Origin: Aspidapion aeneum | Lineage: Eukaryota; Arthropoda; Insecta; Coleoptera; Brentidae | Assembly (NCBI GenBank): GCA_963576565.1 | Contig: OY755047.1 | Span: forward strand, 31,285,351-31,349,350 | DNA length: 64,000 nt | Direction: 5' to 3' | Made by a program: the position numbers and the translations under genes | In this document: piece after piece, positions 21,369 to 32,267 of the stretch | Layout: the number at the start of each line of letters is the position of its first letter | Numbering within the stretch: the first letter of the stretch is position 1 | Notes under the pieces: generated by a model | Seen by the model: only the letters and a program-made list of their open reading frames with translations | Told to the model about the DNA's origin: nothing | Databases searched by the model: none

Positions 21369-22095
21369 TATACACGTGTGGGCAAAATTTTTGCTAAAAT
21401 AGAGCTATATCGACACAAAAAATGTGCTTATCTATGACAAAGTTTTTGCAGCAAAAGAGCTGCCAGAGCGGGAAGAATATAGAAAGGAGAGATTTAAATC
21501 AGCAAGGCCTAAAATTAAATTTATACGTGATTCAAAGGCAATTTAAGGGTGAGAGTCTCGAATTTCGAATAATAGAAGGCCGAGATCAGTGGCGTTGGTT
21601 AAAGTAAATTCCATTTTAGAATAAATCTAAAATAAATAAATAAAATAAAATACTTATTTATGCATATAGCATTTTCAAAATATTATTACAGCAACAATGT
21701 TTCAAAAAAAATTAATACAGCTAAATCTAAAAGTCATTAGAATGGACTATCAATTATAAAATAATATAATAAAAAATCTAGTTAGTTATTAGATAAAAGT
21801 ACATATATCACAATACACCATTTCTATTGTGTTAAAAACATATTTAAAATAATAGTAATATGCCTCTTAGTGTAGTGAGCAACTTTAGAGGCAAAAACAC
21901 AGTATTACTAAAACTACATAAAAATTTTAGATAGGGTATAAAAAATGCTATTTATTTACAGTCTTCAGATCACGTGTCTATTATAAAAAGTAAAAAATTG
22001 CCAAGTTTGGTTTGGCAAAAATTACAATGCCTAGGAAAAAATAGCGTTTTTACAAAAGATTTAATTCACATTCACTACCTTAGCATAATATGTAC
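21369..22095. other. AT-rich DNA with a LINE-like scrap
   Basis: At about 21535-21610, ATAATAGAAGGCCGAGATCA followed by GTGGCGTTGG and AAATTCCATTTTAGAA matches about 60 bp at 23505-23565 in the duplicated LINE region. The 61-codon frame at 21422 ends in it but has no other support. The rest is featureless. Confidence 0.4.
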
Positions 22096-22449
22096 TCACA
22101 AATGTTTTGCCTGCACGTATTTTCTAGACATCTGAGAACTCGTACTCGTACACTTTTGGGCAGTACTCGAATAAGTGTGTATAAAAGGGTATAAAAGGCA
22201 CAGAAAACAAAAAAGAGAATTATTTTTATTGCATCCACATATCCGGTCGTTTCTGGCATAAATTTCTCTTGTAAAAATCCTTTTATACGATTTTCCCCGG
22301 CTTGAACCACACTTTTCTATTAAAATATCGGGCAATGGCCGTCCTTCTTCTTTCAGTTTTAGTTTTTCTTCATAAGTAAAAAGAGAGAAGTTTTTTACAT
22401 TAATTAAATTATCCACCACATTCATTGTGACACAATTAAACAAAAACAA
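22096..22449 (-). pseudogene. hAT transposase N-terminal exon with TTF-type zinc finger
   Basis: The minus-strand frame encodes NVKNFSLFTYEEKLKLKEEG, then RPLPDI, a stretch containing YKRIFTREIY, and RICGCNKNNSLFCFLCLLYP. The C-G-C plus CFLC spacing is the zinc-binding part of the TTF-type domain that opens many hAT transposases of the ZMYM/TTF group. In that family it binds DNA or transposon ends before the RNase H-like catalytic core. The frame loses family resemblance after LYP, and no hAT core or dimerisation domain is found downstream, so only the first part survives. A typical hAT terminus lies upstream at 22949. Confidence 0.65.
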
Positions 22450-22904
22450 ACAACAAACACGACCATAACCTCCCGCTCATGCGTTTGGCGTCTTCTAAAT
22501 AAATAAATGCGCCCGCAAACACGCAACGCTGAGCCCGCCCGCCCGGCATTGTACTGGAACTGCAAATTTTGCAGCTCTATTTTTGCCTAGATTTCGCTAT
22601 CTAAACCCAGGAGCAAGTGCGGTGCGGGGCGAAGGAAGGGGTTCCTAGCCGAGCACAGATCTCGTTAGCCGCCCAGCTACGTTATGTTGCAATTTAGCAG
22701 CACAACAATGCCAATAACTTCATTTGACCGACTGTGAAATGCGGCCTTCGGTGACGGCACGCGGCGTCATACTCAACACACGTACGCGATTTGAAGGCCT
22801 ACTATACCAACACCGGACCGAAAATATACTGCTATTCCAATAATTTTAGAAATAAAATAATTATATTAGAAAAATAGCAGCGGCTGAAAAATAGTTAAAT
22901 AATG

Positions 22905-22949
22905 TGAAAATTTTGGGGGTTCTGCAGCCCTTATGCACTAGCCGCCCTG
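22905..22949 (-). repeat. hAT-type terminal sequence
   Basis: Read on the minus strand from 22949 inward: CAGGGCGGCTAGTGCATAAG, then GGCTGCAGAACCCCC. A CAGGG-GGC start is common for hAT elements of the same group as the exon at 22096-22449, which lies about 500 bp inside in the expected orientation. The opposite terminus was not found, so this is an incomplete element. The GC-rich interval 22480-22780 would be its 5' non-coding region. Confidence 0.55.
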
Positions 22950-23084
22950 GCTTTCGACACATTCTGGTGATAGGTGAAAAATATCCATAATTGGACCTGT
23001 GAAATCGTTCAGAGAACAACTGTGTCTGTCTGGTGCGTCTAAGAGAAATATGGAAATCTATCGCACCCAGTAAATCTGATGCAT

Positions 23085-24000
23085 CAATCTAAACTAAGGG
23101 TTCGTGACTACAAAAGATTAAGAAAAGTTCTACTCAATTTTTTCAATTTGTTGTGTGTGTTGTGTGTTTCCTGAGAGTTCCTAACTATTCTTCTAAGACT
23201 ATTCTTGCATCGTAGTAGTCCTCTCTAGAGAGATGTAAAAAAGAAGAACTATAAAAATGATAAAAGAACTGGATACAGCAACTAAAATTATAACAAATAC
23301 AGATGACGATCTCACGATTAGAATAAACCAAAAAAAAATGGAACAAGTAGAGGAATATATATATTGGGGACAAATAATTAAACTAAAAAAAGAAAACCAA
23401 ATCGCTGAAATCAAAAGACGAGTAAGATTCGCCTAAGCAGCATTCGGTAAATTGGGCTACATATTAAAAAATAAAAAATATTCTCAGTACCTGTAATAAA
23501 AATCATCGAAGGTCGACATCAGTAGCGTAGCAAAGCAAAATCCATTTAAGAATTTCCACGTCATCTAAGCTAAGTGGTTCGTGGCTACAAAAGATTCAGT
23601 AATGTTCTCCTCACAATTACTTTTTCAATTTGTATTTCCTATTCTTCTAAGATTATTCCTGCATGGTAGTAGTCATCTCTAGAGAGAGATAAGCAAGAGG
23701 AACTAATAAAAAGATGAAAGAACTGGATACAGCAGCTAAAAATATAGGCTTGAATATGAACTACACTAAAACTAAAATCATAACAAATACACATGACGAT
23801 ATCACGGTCAGAATAAACCAAGAAAAAATAGAACAAGTAGAGGAATATCTGGGACAACTTATTAAACTAAAAAAAAAACCAAACACCTCAAATCAAACGA
23901 CGAGTAAGATTGGCTTAAGCAACATTCGGTAAATAAAGCTACATATTAAAAAATAAAAAAAATATTCTCAGTACCTCAAAACGAAAGTGTGTAACCAATG
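23085..24000 (+). repeat. Tandem duplication of a LINE-containing segment (~480 bp)
   Basis: The segment starting AAGGGTTCGTGACTACAAAA near 23097 recurs near 23577 (AAGTGGTTCGTGGCTACAAA). Both copies continue through CTATTCTTCTAAGA, GCATSGTAGTAGTC and the LINE-derived AAAGAACTGGATACAGCA. The first copy stops at about 23490-23565; the second runs on into further LINE sequence. The duplication therefore copied a piece of an already truncated LINE with its flank. Confidence 0.7.
23245..23493 (+). pseudogene. LINE reverse transcriptase fragment, first duplicate
   Basis: The plus strand encodes MIKELDTATK, then IITNTDDDLTIRINQKK, EQVEEYIYWGQIIKLKKE and AEIKRRVRFA, followed after a stop by AAFGKLGYILKNKKYSQYL. 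This is the thumb-side segment of RTE-like LINE reverse transcriptases that follows the FADD box (KTKI-NT block, then YLGQ-I block, then AFGKL). A 13-residue piece with the NYTKTK motif is deleted relative to the second duplicate. The fragment is non-functional and only part of a domain. Confidence 0.75.
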
Positions 24001-24425
24001 TACCCTTTCTGTACACACCTATGGATCCCAGATCTGGACACTTAGAAAATCAAACATGGATAAGGTAACAAAAGCCCAAAGATCAATGAAAAGAAAAATG
24101 TTACATGTAAAGCTAACAGGGGCGTCAGAGGAGAAGTAGCAAAATTAAAATGAAAATTTGCCGATGATAATATTAGACAGAGGGACAATTGATGGAACAA
24201 ATGTATTGTAAACTGGAGACTTTGGAAAAATAAAAGAAGTAGGGGAAAACCCCATATAAGATGGGCGGACGATTTGAATAAACATGCGGGATCTAGATGG
24301 ATAAACACGGCCACAAACAGAGAAGAGTGAAAAAAATTGGGGGATGCCTATGTTGAAAAAAAGGAACGAATAGGTAGATATATAGATAGAGATTGGTAGG
24401 AAGCATTTGCAAAACCATGCTTTTA
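23714..24425 (+). pseudogene. LINE reverse transcriptase C-terminal half, second duplicate
   Basis: The frame starts MKELDTAAKNIGLNMNYTKT and continues with KIITNTHDDITVRINQ. After frame changes come VHTYGSQIWTLRKSNMDKV and AQRSMKRKMLHVKL. Near the end are PHIRWADDLNKHAG and TATNREE, then KLGDAYVEKKERIGR. The last block (R-RWADD...EAYV) is the standard C-terminus of one RTE-like LINE type in insects. At least four stops or frameshifts are present. The same C-terminal block, as a separate scrap, occurs at 25738-25815. Confidence 0.78.
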
Positions 24426-24429
24426 GTTA

Positions 24430-25122
24430 TGACATAAGCCAGGGAACTTGATATTTGGAACACCCTATATATTTGATCTAGTGTTATGGAGCTATAGAGT
24501 TTTTACTGTATTCTGATTATATTTTTTTCGTACGTCAATGAGTAACATATTTTCCTTCTAAATACGGAGCTAATTTGGACGCCCTTCCCCTTTCAATTAG
24601 GGTAACTTGTTATAATTAACTTGATCTTATTTATTTCTGTTTTTGAAACAAATTATAAAGTTTAAAATAAACCTTTTGATAATTGTTACCCAAAATTTAT
24701 TGCTTACGATTATTTATTTTTCAAACCCTTTCGCAAAGTTAAAAATAAATGGATAATGTAGGCAATTTAATGCCTGGGGCTATTAATAGATATATTTTTG
24801 TCATGCCAAAAAGGGCCGACAATTAACGCTATTTGTCACTGTTGACATTTGAATGTCACATGCAGTTAACGGCAGATAAGAATTTTGACGTATGTGGAAT
24901 GTGCGCAATTGTGTTTTAGCGAGATTCTATTACATTCCGCGCAATATTCGATTGGCTGGCGCTAGCTGCACAGTTCACTGACCGCAGTATTGCTGATCCA
25001 TTCTTTAACTTTTTTTAACGATAACTTTTTCAAATAGATAGAATGAGGTGGGTTTATTAGTTAACTATTCGATGTTGTAAATTAAAAATCATAGGCTAGA
25101 GGCGAACCTCATTTATTTTATA
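24430..25122. other. Unassigned DNA with a GC-richer patch
   Basis: No coding remnant. The patch at about 24790-25000 contains ACTGTTGACATTTGAATGTC, an imperfect palindrome, and an inverted CCAAT box in CGATTGGCTGG. Without a neighbouring gene this cannot be called a promoter. Confidence 0.3.
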
Positions 25123-25124
25123 TA

Positions 25125-25577
25125 GGGGAAGATGGTGGAATAAGAAACAGAGGTAATAGGAAATATTTTTTGCTACTCTTGCATTTTGTCTGAGTTATCT
25201 TAAAAAAAAACACAAGATACGATTCTCTTACTGCAATATTAAAAATTTTTTAGTACCTTAATGCTGTTTTGTAAAGATGTTTTTGACAAGCAAACCTTCT
25301 CAGATAATATTTTTTTCATCTAAAGGAAACAGTTTATTTGCAGTTTTAAAATCAATATGCAATAAAAAATATTATATTTCTTATTGCCCCATTACTGTCT
25401 TACTTATTTACCCACTATAGTCAAAACAAAGGGGTAATAAGAAACATTTCCATTGTACTTGTTTATGACAAGCAAAATTTAAAAACAATATAGACTTACA
25501 TTTGACCACAAACTTAAGTATTAAAAGTGCAGATAGTGTATCCTTTAGACAAAAAAATATATTCATTCATCTTCCCC
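25125..25577. mobile_element. TA-flanked MITE with GGGGAAGATG ends and GGTAATAAGAAACA motif
   Basis: The left end GGGGAAGATGGTGGAATAAG and the inverted right end GGGGAAGATGAATGAATATA are flanked by TA (25123-25124, 25578-25579). The phrase AATAAGAAACA near the left end recurs as GGGGTAATAAGAAACATTTC near 25430. Inverted relatives (TTTCTTATTGCCCC, TTACTTATTTACCC) occur between 25375 and 25415. No transposase is present in the 453 bp. Its design parallels the element at 16466-17365. Confidence 0.75.
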
Positions 25578-25737
25578 TATTTAGCAGACGTTTCTCACTC
25601 TCTCTGTCCGATTTTGATGGTCTTGCACACCAAATGACAAATAAACGTTTAAAAGTCTAATCAGCACTAAATGCTTTTGAAAGTTTCAGTGTTGTATTGT
25701 GTAATATTATACATATGTATGTGTTTCGGTTATACAC

Positions 25738-25818
25738 GGCGATAGACAGAGAAGAGTAAAAGATATTGAGGGAGGTCTATGTCCAAAGATGGATCGAAGA
25801 AGGCCAAATAGATAAACG
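25738..25818 (+). pseudogene. LINE C-terminal scrap
   Basis: The plus strand reads AIDREE, a stop, then KILREVYVQRWIEEGQIDK. This is the closing motif of RTE-like LINE open reading frames (DREEW..L.EAYVQQW). The W codon is changed to a stop. The piece is only about 80 bp, with no recognisable LINE sequence upstream. Confidence 0.65.
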
Positions 25819-25829
25819 TCTTGGTTTGT

Positions 25830-26281
25830 CATTTCATTCGCTGGTTTGGAAATGTTAACTGCCTATTAACGACTGTTTTGGTTTATTTATGTTTTTGCTA
25901 GTTTTTTTTTAAAATTAAATTTGGTATACAGTCTAACTGATAATAAATGTTTAGCGTCCTATAACATTACTTTTTCCATTAGAGTAGGGAAAGTTCTAAA
26001 ATGTCTTTCTTGTTGTCGCAATAAAAATAACAACAATCTCGGTAATTCTGACAAGGCCACGATAAAATCAAAGTTTCCTAAGATTCGGCTGCCTAACGGG
26101 TTGCTTATGAGTGCCCTTCTATTTCTTCAGTTCTATATTCTAACAGTTCTATAATCTTTGTATCCACTAGACATCCGTGGTACTTATTTAATATTTTAAA
26201 AAGGCTGCTAGTTTTGGCCTGACAGAAAAGTGTTTGTCAGTTGGTTTTGGTTATTGTGGTTTTTGCAAAAATATTGTTTTA
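25830..26281. other. Unassigned DNA
   Basis: A 77-codon plus frame (25921-26154) has no recognisable motif. Nothing else stands out. Confidence 0.3.
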
Positions 26282-26733
26282 TCTGTGGGCACGGTAGTGC
26301 CCCGCCAAGTTCGCGGAATCTGCTGTACCATCTTTTCTTGAAACATTTCTGCCCATATTTGACCTATTTTAAACTCTACTTCGGTATGAGCTACGAAACT
26401 CAAACTTTACACAATCGTAGATCGTCACAGAGTTCCATAAAGTAGTAAAGTAGTTACGAAATTTTAAAAAACCTCGAAATTGCCACAGACTCACTCACTC
26501 ATGTATAGATCATCAAAATTCTACTATACTTCCAGACCTGCTACAAAGCTGAAATTTGGCACACTGATAGAAATAATGACATTGCCCACTTCCAGAAACG
26601 CTAGAAAGCTAAGTTTTAGCAGAAAGGCAAAGTTAAAAAAACATTTCCAAACTAGTAAAAACCTTTTATCTCAATTCTTTTTACAGAATACCATTTTTCC
26701 GTACTTGGCTTTTTTTACATAAAATGTTTTTAA
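26282..26733 (+). mobile_element. Composite tandem-repeat element, copy D (decayed)
   Basis: It starts TCTGTGGGCACGGTAGTGCC, with an extended hairpin GGGCAC/GTGCCC, followed by CCGCCAAGTTCGCGG, TACTTCGGTATGAGCTACGA and a single partial ~143-bp unit. It then jumps to one arm of the terminal palindrome (CATTTCCAAACTAGTAA inverse block, TACTTGGCTTTTTTTACAT). The 3' end is decayed (AAAATGTTTTTAATATT). As in the other copies the base before TCTG is A. Confidence 0.7.
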
Positions 26734-27440
26734 TATTAGGCACTATCGCAGATGTATCGGAAATACGTCATTAATATGTTACATACAAATGTTAGTTTTA
26801 TTAATTAAATATACTTTATCGGTGGACTCCAAAGCAAAGGTATAAAACAAAAGCTAAATTGAGCACATTTTTTAAAATTTTAGGGGTATTAGCCGCCGTA
26901 AATCGGGTTTTAAAGTATTATTAGGTGCCTAATATTTCTTGCTTAAATATCGCACTTTTTCATCTCCTATACTTACGTATTAAGCTGTTGCTTACGGCCC
27001 AATATTACCAATCTTTTTCAATTTCAAGCTACCAAATAAAAATCTGTCAGTCGATAAAATAATGGCCATCCATAAATTGTAACCTTAGTAAGGTTTAAAA
27101 ATTTTAATAGAAAAAAAAATGAGAGCCTAAGATCAGAAATTCCAGTGGCCACAACAAGATTAAAGGCGGTCTTTATTATAGTGAGTTATTCGTTCATTTA
27201 TGGACGCAGAATGTTTGTTCATCGTTTATTCAACAATAAATTAAGAAAATAATAATCCGAAATCGCAAGAACTTTATTAGATTATGTACAAGTACAAAGG
27301 AATAGAATTGAAAATAGAAGCCGTCTCCAGGCAGATTTTTTTTGGCATTGACAACGAATAACAAGATAAAGCTTTTAAACCTTTCACATTGAACATAAAT
27401 ACTCTGATAATTCTCCAGTTTAGCAAATTGAGTTCAAAGG
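26734..27440. other. Unassigned DNA
   Basis: No repeats or coding remnants recognised. The minus-strand frame at 27277-27546 overlaps the LINE fragment on the other strand and is not a gene. Confidence 0.3.
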
Positions 27441-27836
27441 AACAGATCATATAAGAAATGAGATCATAAAAGAAAGAATGGGAATCGAGGGAAGCATAAC
27501 GGATGACATCACTAAAAGGCAACTGATATGGTACGGCCATGTACAACGGATGAGCGACGAAAGATTACCAAAGCAGGTCCTAGAATGGCAACCAATATGG
27601 CGCAGAAAAAGAGGGCGTCCTAAACTGGAATGGCTAGGGTCACTGCATCACGAAGACGTAGTGTCTTGACGCCAGGCTTCCAGGATGCAGTGACCCTAGG
27701 AATGGCAACAGTCAATCCAAAAATCAATGAGTCAAAAAAACCTGACGGAAGATGACTGTCAGGATCGAAGGAGGTGGAGAATAGGCGTCGGACAACGTAG
27801 AAAAACGTTCTAAACCGACATAGTAGTAGTAGTAGT
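27441..27836 (+). pseudogene. RTE-like LINE C-terminus with (TAG)n tail, split by an inverted insertion
   Basis: The plus strand encodes RNEIIKERMGIEGSITDDIT, KRQLIWYGHVQRMSDERL, QVLEWQPIWRRKRGRPKLEW and, after about 57 bp of foreign sequence, QQSIQKSMSQKNLTEDDCQD with RRRWRIGVGQRRKTF and a stop. The coding end is followed directly by (TAG)5, the microsatellite tail of the family. The interruption (about 27636-27700) is bounded by CTAGGGTCACTGCAT and its exact reverse complement, so a short sequence was inverted and duplicated there. The same LINE family forms the split element at 6888-11302. The upstream RT is absent. Confidence 0.85.
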
Positions 27837-28123
27837 TTAAGGGAACAATTTCGTTTGGTTATGCTCGCCGCTATAATGACAGCGAAGCATAAGCCATTAT
27901 TCGAAATGTTGCGGAAAGAATTTAGGTTAAATTGTAATCAACTGATTATTTTGTTATTTATGCTTGGTTTAATCAGTAATCAGTCACAAATTAATGATTA
28001 TCATCAAACATAAGCACAAACATATTTTCAAAATTAAGCCAAAAAACTTTTTCAAGCCGCTCATGTACCAAACACAATTTCACAAACAACAAAAATAAAA
28101 TTTGGTTGGCAGTTACCGCAGTT

Positions 28124-28695
28124 CAGTGGCGTATACAATGGGAGAGGGGCGGGCCCAAAGCTAAGATTTTTTTAGATATTTTCCACATATTTCATGAATA
28201 CAAACATAAAATAGCATAAAATACAGCCTCGTGAGGTCTGGGGCCCCCCAAAACTGTCTCGGGCCCACCCTGAAACCTTTTTTCCACTGCCATAGTTATT
28301 CGGGTTGGGAAGGTAAAAAAAAAGAAGAAAGAGGAATAACATTTCATTTTCCAATTTCAGAAAATAAACCTTCTAAACTCTTCATTGCACAAAACAAAAA
28401 TGAAAACGACAAAAGAAGATAAAACCGAAGAATATCTTAATTTGAGTTTATGTTTTCAAATGACATGACAGTTGCCATATTTAACGATTATTAGCAAATA
28501 CAATCAAAAATGTTGAAAATTGCCAATTTTTCTTTGTTTGAAACTTGTTTTGGGGGGCTGAGGGCCTGCCCCCCCCCCGAAGCTAAGATTTTTTTACGGT
28601 TTTCCTTCATATTTCATGAATACAAACATAAAATAGCATAAAATACGGCCATATGGGGTCTGCCCCCCAAAAACCTTTTTCTTTATACGCCACTG
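28124..28695. mobile_element. hAT-type MITE with internal direct duplication
   Basis: The ends are CAGTGGCGTATACAATGGGA and, inverted, CAGTGGCGTATAAAGAAAAA, standard hAT-like termini. Two direct ~80-bp blocks (about 28160-28240 and 28575-28655) share AGCTAAGATTTTTTTA and CATATTTCATGAATACAAAC, then ATAAAATAGCATAAAATAC. The 8-bp flanks (CCGCAGTT left, GATTGAGT right) do not match. The simplest reading is recombination between two related copies, each contributing one end. No transposase is present. Confidence 0.75.
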
Positions 28696-29324
28696 GATTG
28701 AGTGGAAACAAAATGTTAGACTTCCATTGTCTTTATTTATTTTAAAAAGGACGTTTCGTTTAGTATGTATTTTTAACCGTTTTCAAGTGTACACTAAACA
28801 ATCCAGGCTACAGGCTATTACTTAAATCTACTACTTGGTGTGCAGTCAGGTTTGACGGCCCGCCCCGTTTAACCTTAAGACACTTGTTTTCCATAAGAAG
28901 TGGTTTTCTTATGTTTGCTATGTCTGTGCTTGGTTGACTAAAAACTTCTTATTTCGGCATTATTATTGTAGCTTTAATAAACTTTTGTTTCCACCAATGC
29001 GACTTCTTATGCAAAACTTTCTGTTTCATGAATTTCAGAAAATATAAGACAAATAGCCAAACACTATATTATTAAAACAATATTGTCATCAGGAAATACG
29101 ATAAGTAGTTTTGTAACTAAAACAAAACCAGAAAATCCCTTAAATAATAAGGAATAAACCAAATCCCGTGTGAGAGTGGTAAATCATAATATGTAGAAGA
29201 AACGCTCTTTTCAGGTTAGAGGAAAGGAACTTTAAAAGGTAGAAGTCGCATTGACGAAAATAAAATTATTATACCTAACTGTATTTATAATGCAGGCCGT
29301 CACACTTGACTGCCCACCAAGTAG
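28696..29324. other. Unassigned DNA
   Basis: No gene or repeat recognised. Confidence 0.3.
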
Positions 29325-29327
29325 TAA

Positions 29328-30114
29328 AGGCGCGTTTTCACGAATCGATTTTAGTTGATCAACTTTGGTTGATCCACTAAAATCGAATAAAAAGAACTGC
29401 GACAACATATGTTTCAACTTTATTCGGTCAACTTTTGTCGATTCCACAAAAGTTTAGGGGCATTCTCACGAATCGATTTTAGTTGATCAACTTTGGTTGA
29501 TCAACTAAAAGAACTGTGAGAACATATGTTTCAACTTTAATTGGTCAACTTTTGTCGATCAACCATTCAAGCTCTATCGTTCAAGTTATAAGTCATCAAT
29601 GTTTTTCGTCGAGTCGAATCTTGTTTGAAGCGTGTGAACGTTTGTTGGTCGACTTGAATCACTGTATTTTGTTGTATTTTACCTCGGCAGCTCTCCGCTT
29701 TCAGTAGTTTTGTTGTTTTGTACAGTAATAATATAATAAAAAATAATTATTGTTCGATTAAAAGCAAAACAAAATGAGTTTAAAGGGTGTTATGTTTAAA
29801 TTTATAGAACTATACCACAGTAATTGGATTGGATTCACCGACTAGATAGTTACAAAAATAAAGATGCCAGAGAAAATGCTTTAAATGTGATGGCTCGGGA
29901 AATGAAAATAAACAGTCTAGCTACAGCGGATGTTAAAAAAATAATAATAATAAGAACCATGTACAAACAAATGTACCACATTGACACTTGCAGGTATTAC
30001 TGCCCTTGGTGCCATTTTTATTCAACTAATTCGGTCGATTTTTTAACTGTGGTCTGAACAAAAACTTGACCGATTTAAGATGATTAACTAAAATCGATTT
30101 GTGAGAACGCGCCT
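29328..30114 (+). mobile_element. PIF/Harbinger-type element with TAA target duplication
   Basis: The ends AGGCGCGTTTTCACGAATCG and, inverted, AGGCGCGTTCTCACAAATCG are flanked by TAA on both sides (29325-29327, 30115-30117), the 3-bp duplication characteristic of PIF/Harbinger. About 45 bp of the inverted ends match, including ATCGATTTTAGTTGATCA. The left subterminal region is duplicated: the block at 29330-29450 recurs at 29460-29570 with CTCACGAATCGATTTTAGTT. The interior holds the remnant of a MADF-domain protein, the DNA-binding partner usually carried by such elements. The nuclease gene is absent. Confidence 0.85.
29774..30057 (+). pseudogene. MADF-domain DNA-binding protein of the Harbinger element
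   Basis: From ATG at 29774 the frame gives MSLKGVMFKFIELYHSNW. After a frameshift around 29835-29850 it continues in a second frame as DSYKNKDARENALNVMAREM, with the basic IRTMYKQ segment after it. The order FIELY, then DYKNKDAR-like, then W/M-A-EM, then R-Y is that of the MADF domain, a Myb/SANT-like DNA-binding fold. In Harbinger elements a separate Myb-like/MADF protein assists the nuclease in binding the ends. The frameshift and the stop after about 95 codons make this copy non-functional. The end of the frame has no family resemblance. Confidence 0.65.
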
Positions 30115-30117
30115 TAA

Positions 30118-31464
30118 AAGTAGTAGCCTCTAGATTGGTTTTTTAGTATACCTTTGAAAACTGTTAGAGATACTTACTAACTGATACGTCGCACGGAGGT
30201 CAGCTTATCTAATTTAGACGATCGAAACCTCAATATCGAACTATTTACTATCATAACGACTAAGTCTTAAAAAAGTGCCCAATTACCTTATTAGTAGACC
30301 CCAATGCAGAAAATCGATCAACTAACTTGTTGTCATTTCTTACGACGACAGCTCATAGGCCGTTTGATAATGCATAATGATCCGCACATATTCCGCGCGG
30401 AAAGGCGATTTTCAAAAGTGCTCCAAGTTGGTAAGCCAGAGATTATATTAAGAAAATTAGATAAAAATTGTGTATTGATTTATAATAATTTTTCAAATAT
30501 GTATTATATATATTGGACTGAAAAAGTCTGGATCGGTACGTATTGATTGCTACATTTCATAGGTGCTACATTCAGTTGCCGCTTCTTGCCGCTGTATTAG
30601 CTAGGATTTATTGTTTCAGCGTTGGCGCATGGGATTAGTCGACGTACTTTATTTAAAATCTGGCACAAAACACCGGTTTCACAGGATAAAAATCAATCCG
30701 TTTTAAACTCTGTATGTGAAAATAGTGAATATAAAGACTACGATAAAGAATATCAGTGCACGGTAAAAAATTGATATATAGTATAGCAAGATTAATAATT
30801 TTTTATAAAAAAGCTATGTTAACAAAAAAGAGCTATAAGCTAGTAAATTTTTTGCTTAACAGGAAAAAATCGATATGTAACATTTTCTTTGGAGGCCACT
30901 GTACCATCTCCAGAATGCACAGTACCTGTACATTTCTTAACTTTCAGCATCAATTTGTCAAAACTAAAACCATAAAATAATTTCGATCGTTCAGAACCGA
31001 CAAGCTGACCACTGTGCGTCGTGTTTAAAATTAATAAAGATAAAGAAAGCCCGAAACAGATCCTGGTCTAAGAATATTTATTGAGACTAATGACGCCTGC
31101 CTCCGTAGTGACGTTAGAGTTTTTTTCCTTAAAACGAAAGCTATCGTGACCGTTTGTGCGAAACGGGGCAGTTCGTGTTTCTTTAATAAGTGTCCATATT
31201 TTATTTTCCGTTTTTAGACATCTCCATATCAATTTCTAATTATTTTCGTTCTGGAAATGCTTTTTGTAAATGAGGTCTAAGGTAAAAACGCGCTAACGAG
31301 CTTTATCTATTAAGAACTTGCATGTATAACAACAGTTTTTCCTTACCCCTTAATGTAATGAATAAGGAAGGGATTGATTTTGAGATAACGTCGCAAACTA
31401 AATTATACTATTAAGATTAGCATTAATTTAGACAAGGGCGAAACTGGAAATTAGCGTTTTTTTG
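30118..31464. other. Unassigned DNA
   Basis: Short frames at 30304-30546 and 30756-30980 lack motifs. A moderately GC-rich patch lies at 31080-31180. No repeat partner was found in the window; this could be single-copy sequence. Confidence 0.3.
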
Positions 31465-31466
31465 TA

Positions 31467-31582
31467 GGGTGGGGTAATTACTAATTAACTGTGACTGTAT
31501 ATAATTTCTTTTCTAGGGGCGGTAATTACCTACTTATTCATTGGCAGTTTCACAGGAGTGTAAATGGGGTAATTACCCCCCC
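31467..31582. mobile_element. 116-bp MITE with GGTAATTACC motif
   Basis: The ends GGGTGGGGTAATTAC and, inverted, GGGGGGGTAATTACCCC are flanked by TA (31465-31466, 31583-31584). A third copy of the motif (GGGGCGGTAATTACC) sits in the middle. The design (TA target, G-rich end, motif repeated internally) resembles the larger elements at 16466, 25125 and 52639. Confidence 0.6.
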
Positions 31583-31584
31583 TA

Positions 31585-32265
31585 GAACCCGAAAAAATAT
31601 GTAAAGTATATATTTTTGTTGACTTGCTTTATCAGAAAAGTACCCAAGGAAAAAATCATCTGTGGAAAAAAGTGTACATATAAAAAGCGTACAGAAGACA
31701 CCCCCAAAATTTCAAATAAATTGCAAAAACTTATACATATACAAAGTATAGCAATATTACACGGTGATGTTGCAAAAATGGTACATTTACAAAGCCATCA
31801 AATAAATTTACTTCGGAGACCTTATTTAAAAAGCAACGTTGACATCATCCAAAAAAAATTTTCAGTTGTTTTCGCATTTTTTTGTGTCTGCGCCAAAAAT
31901 TGCAACGTTTTATACTATAAGGACGCCAGATAAGTAGATTTGATCAAATATACATAACCCTTTTTTATTTTATGTGCTAATGAAAATATTACCTACGACC
32001 TACCAATAATACTAGATTAATGGCCGATTTATGCTCTTAAAATAATTATGAACCTAGACGTGAATCATTTTCAAACAGTTTTAAACAAAATTTATTTATA
32101 GTTACGCAAATTTCCAAAAATATTAAAATAGTTTACAAATAAAAGATCTTCAAGTTTTAAATATTTTGGTAATTTTTAAAGTTTTTGTGAATTTTAATAA
32201 AAAAATTCACCTATTTTCAAAATTATTTTTTTAAAATATTTTCAAAATTCTAAAATAAATTTAAA
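31585..32265. other. Unassigned AT-rich DNA
   Basis: The 105-codon plus frame at 31616-31933 is Lys/Ile-rich with no recognisable motif and is not called. Nothing else noted. Confidence 0.3.
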
Positions 32266-32267
32266 AT

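Noticed and set aside
22480..22780. CpG-island promoter of a host gene
   Set aside because: The only adjacent coding sequence is the hAT exon, so the GC-rich block is better read as that element's leader.
23185..23414. Minus-strand hydrophobic frames over the LINE duplicates
   Set aside because: They are antisense shadows of the plus-strand reverse transcriptase fragments.
31616..31933. 105-codon plus-strand frame
   Set aside because: No recognisable motif, AT-driven Lys/Ile composition and no neighbouring exon or promoter signal.
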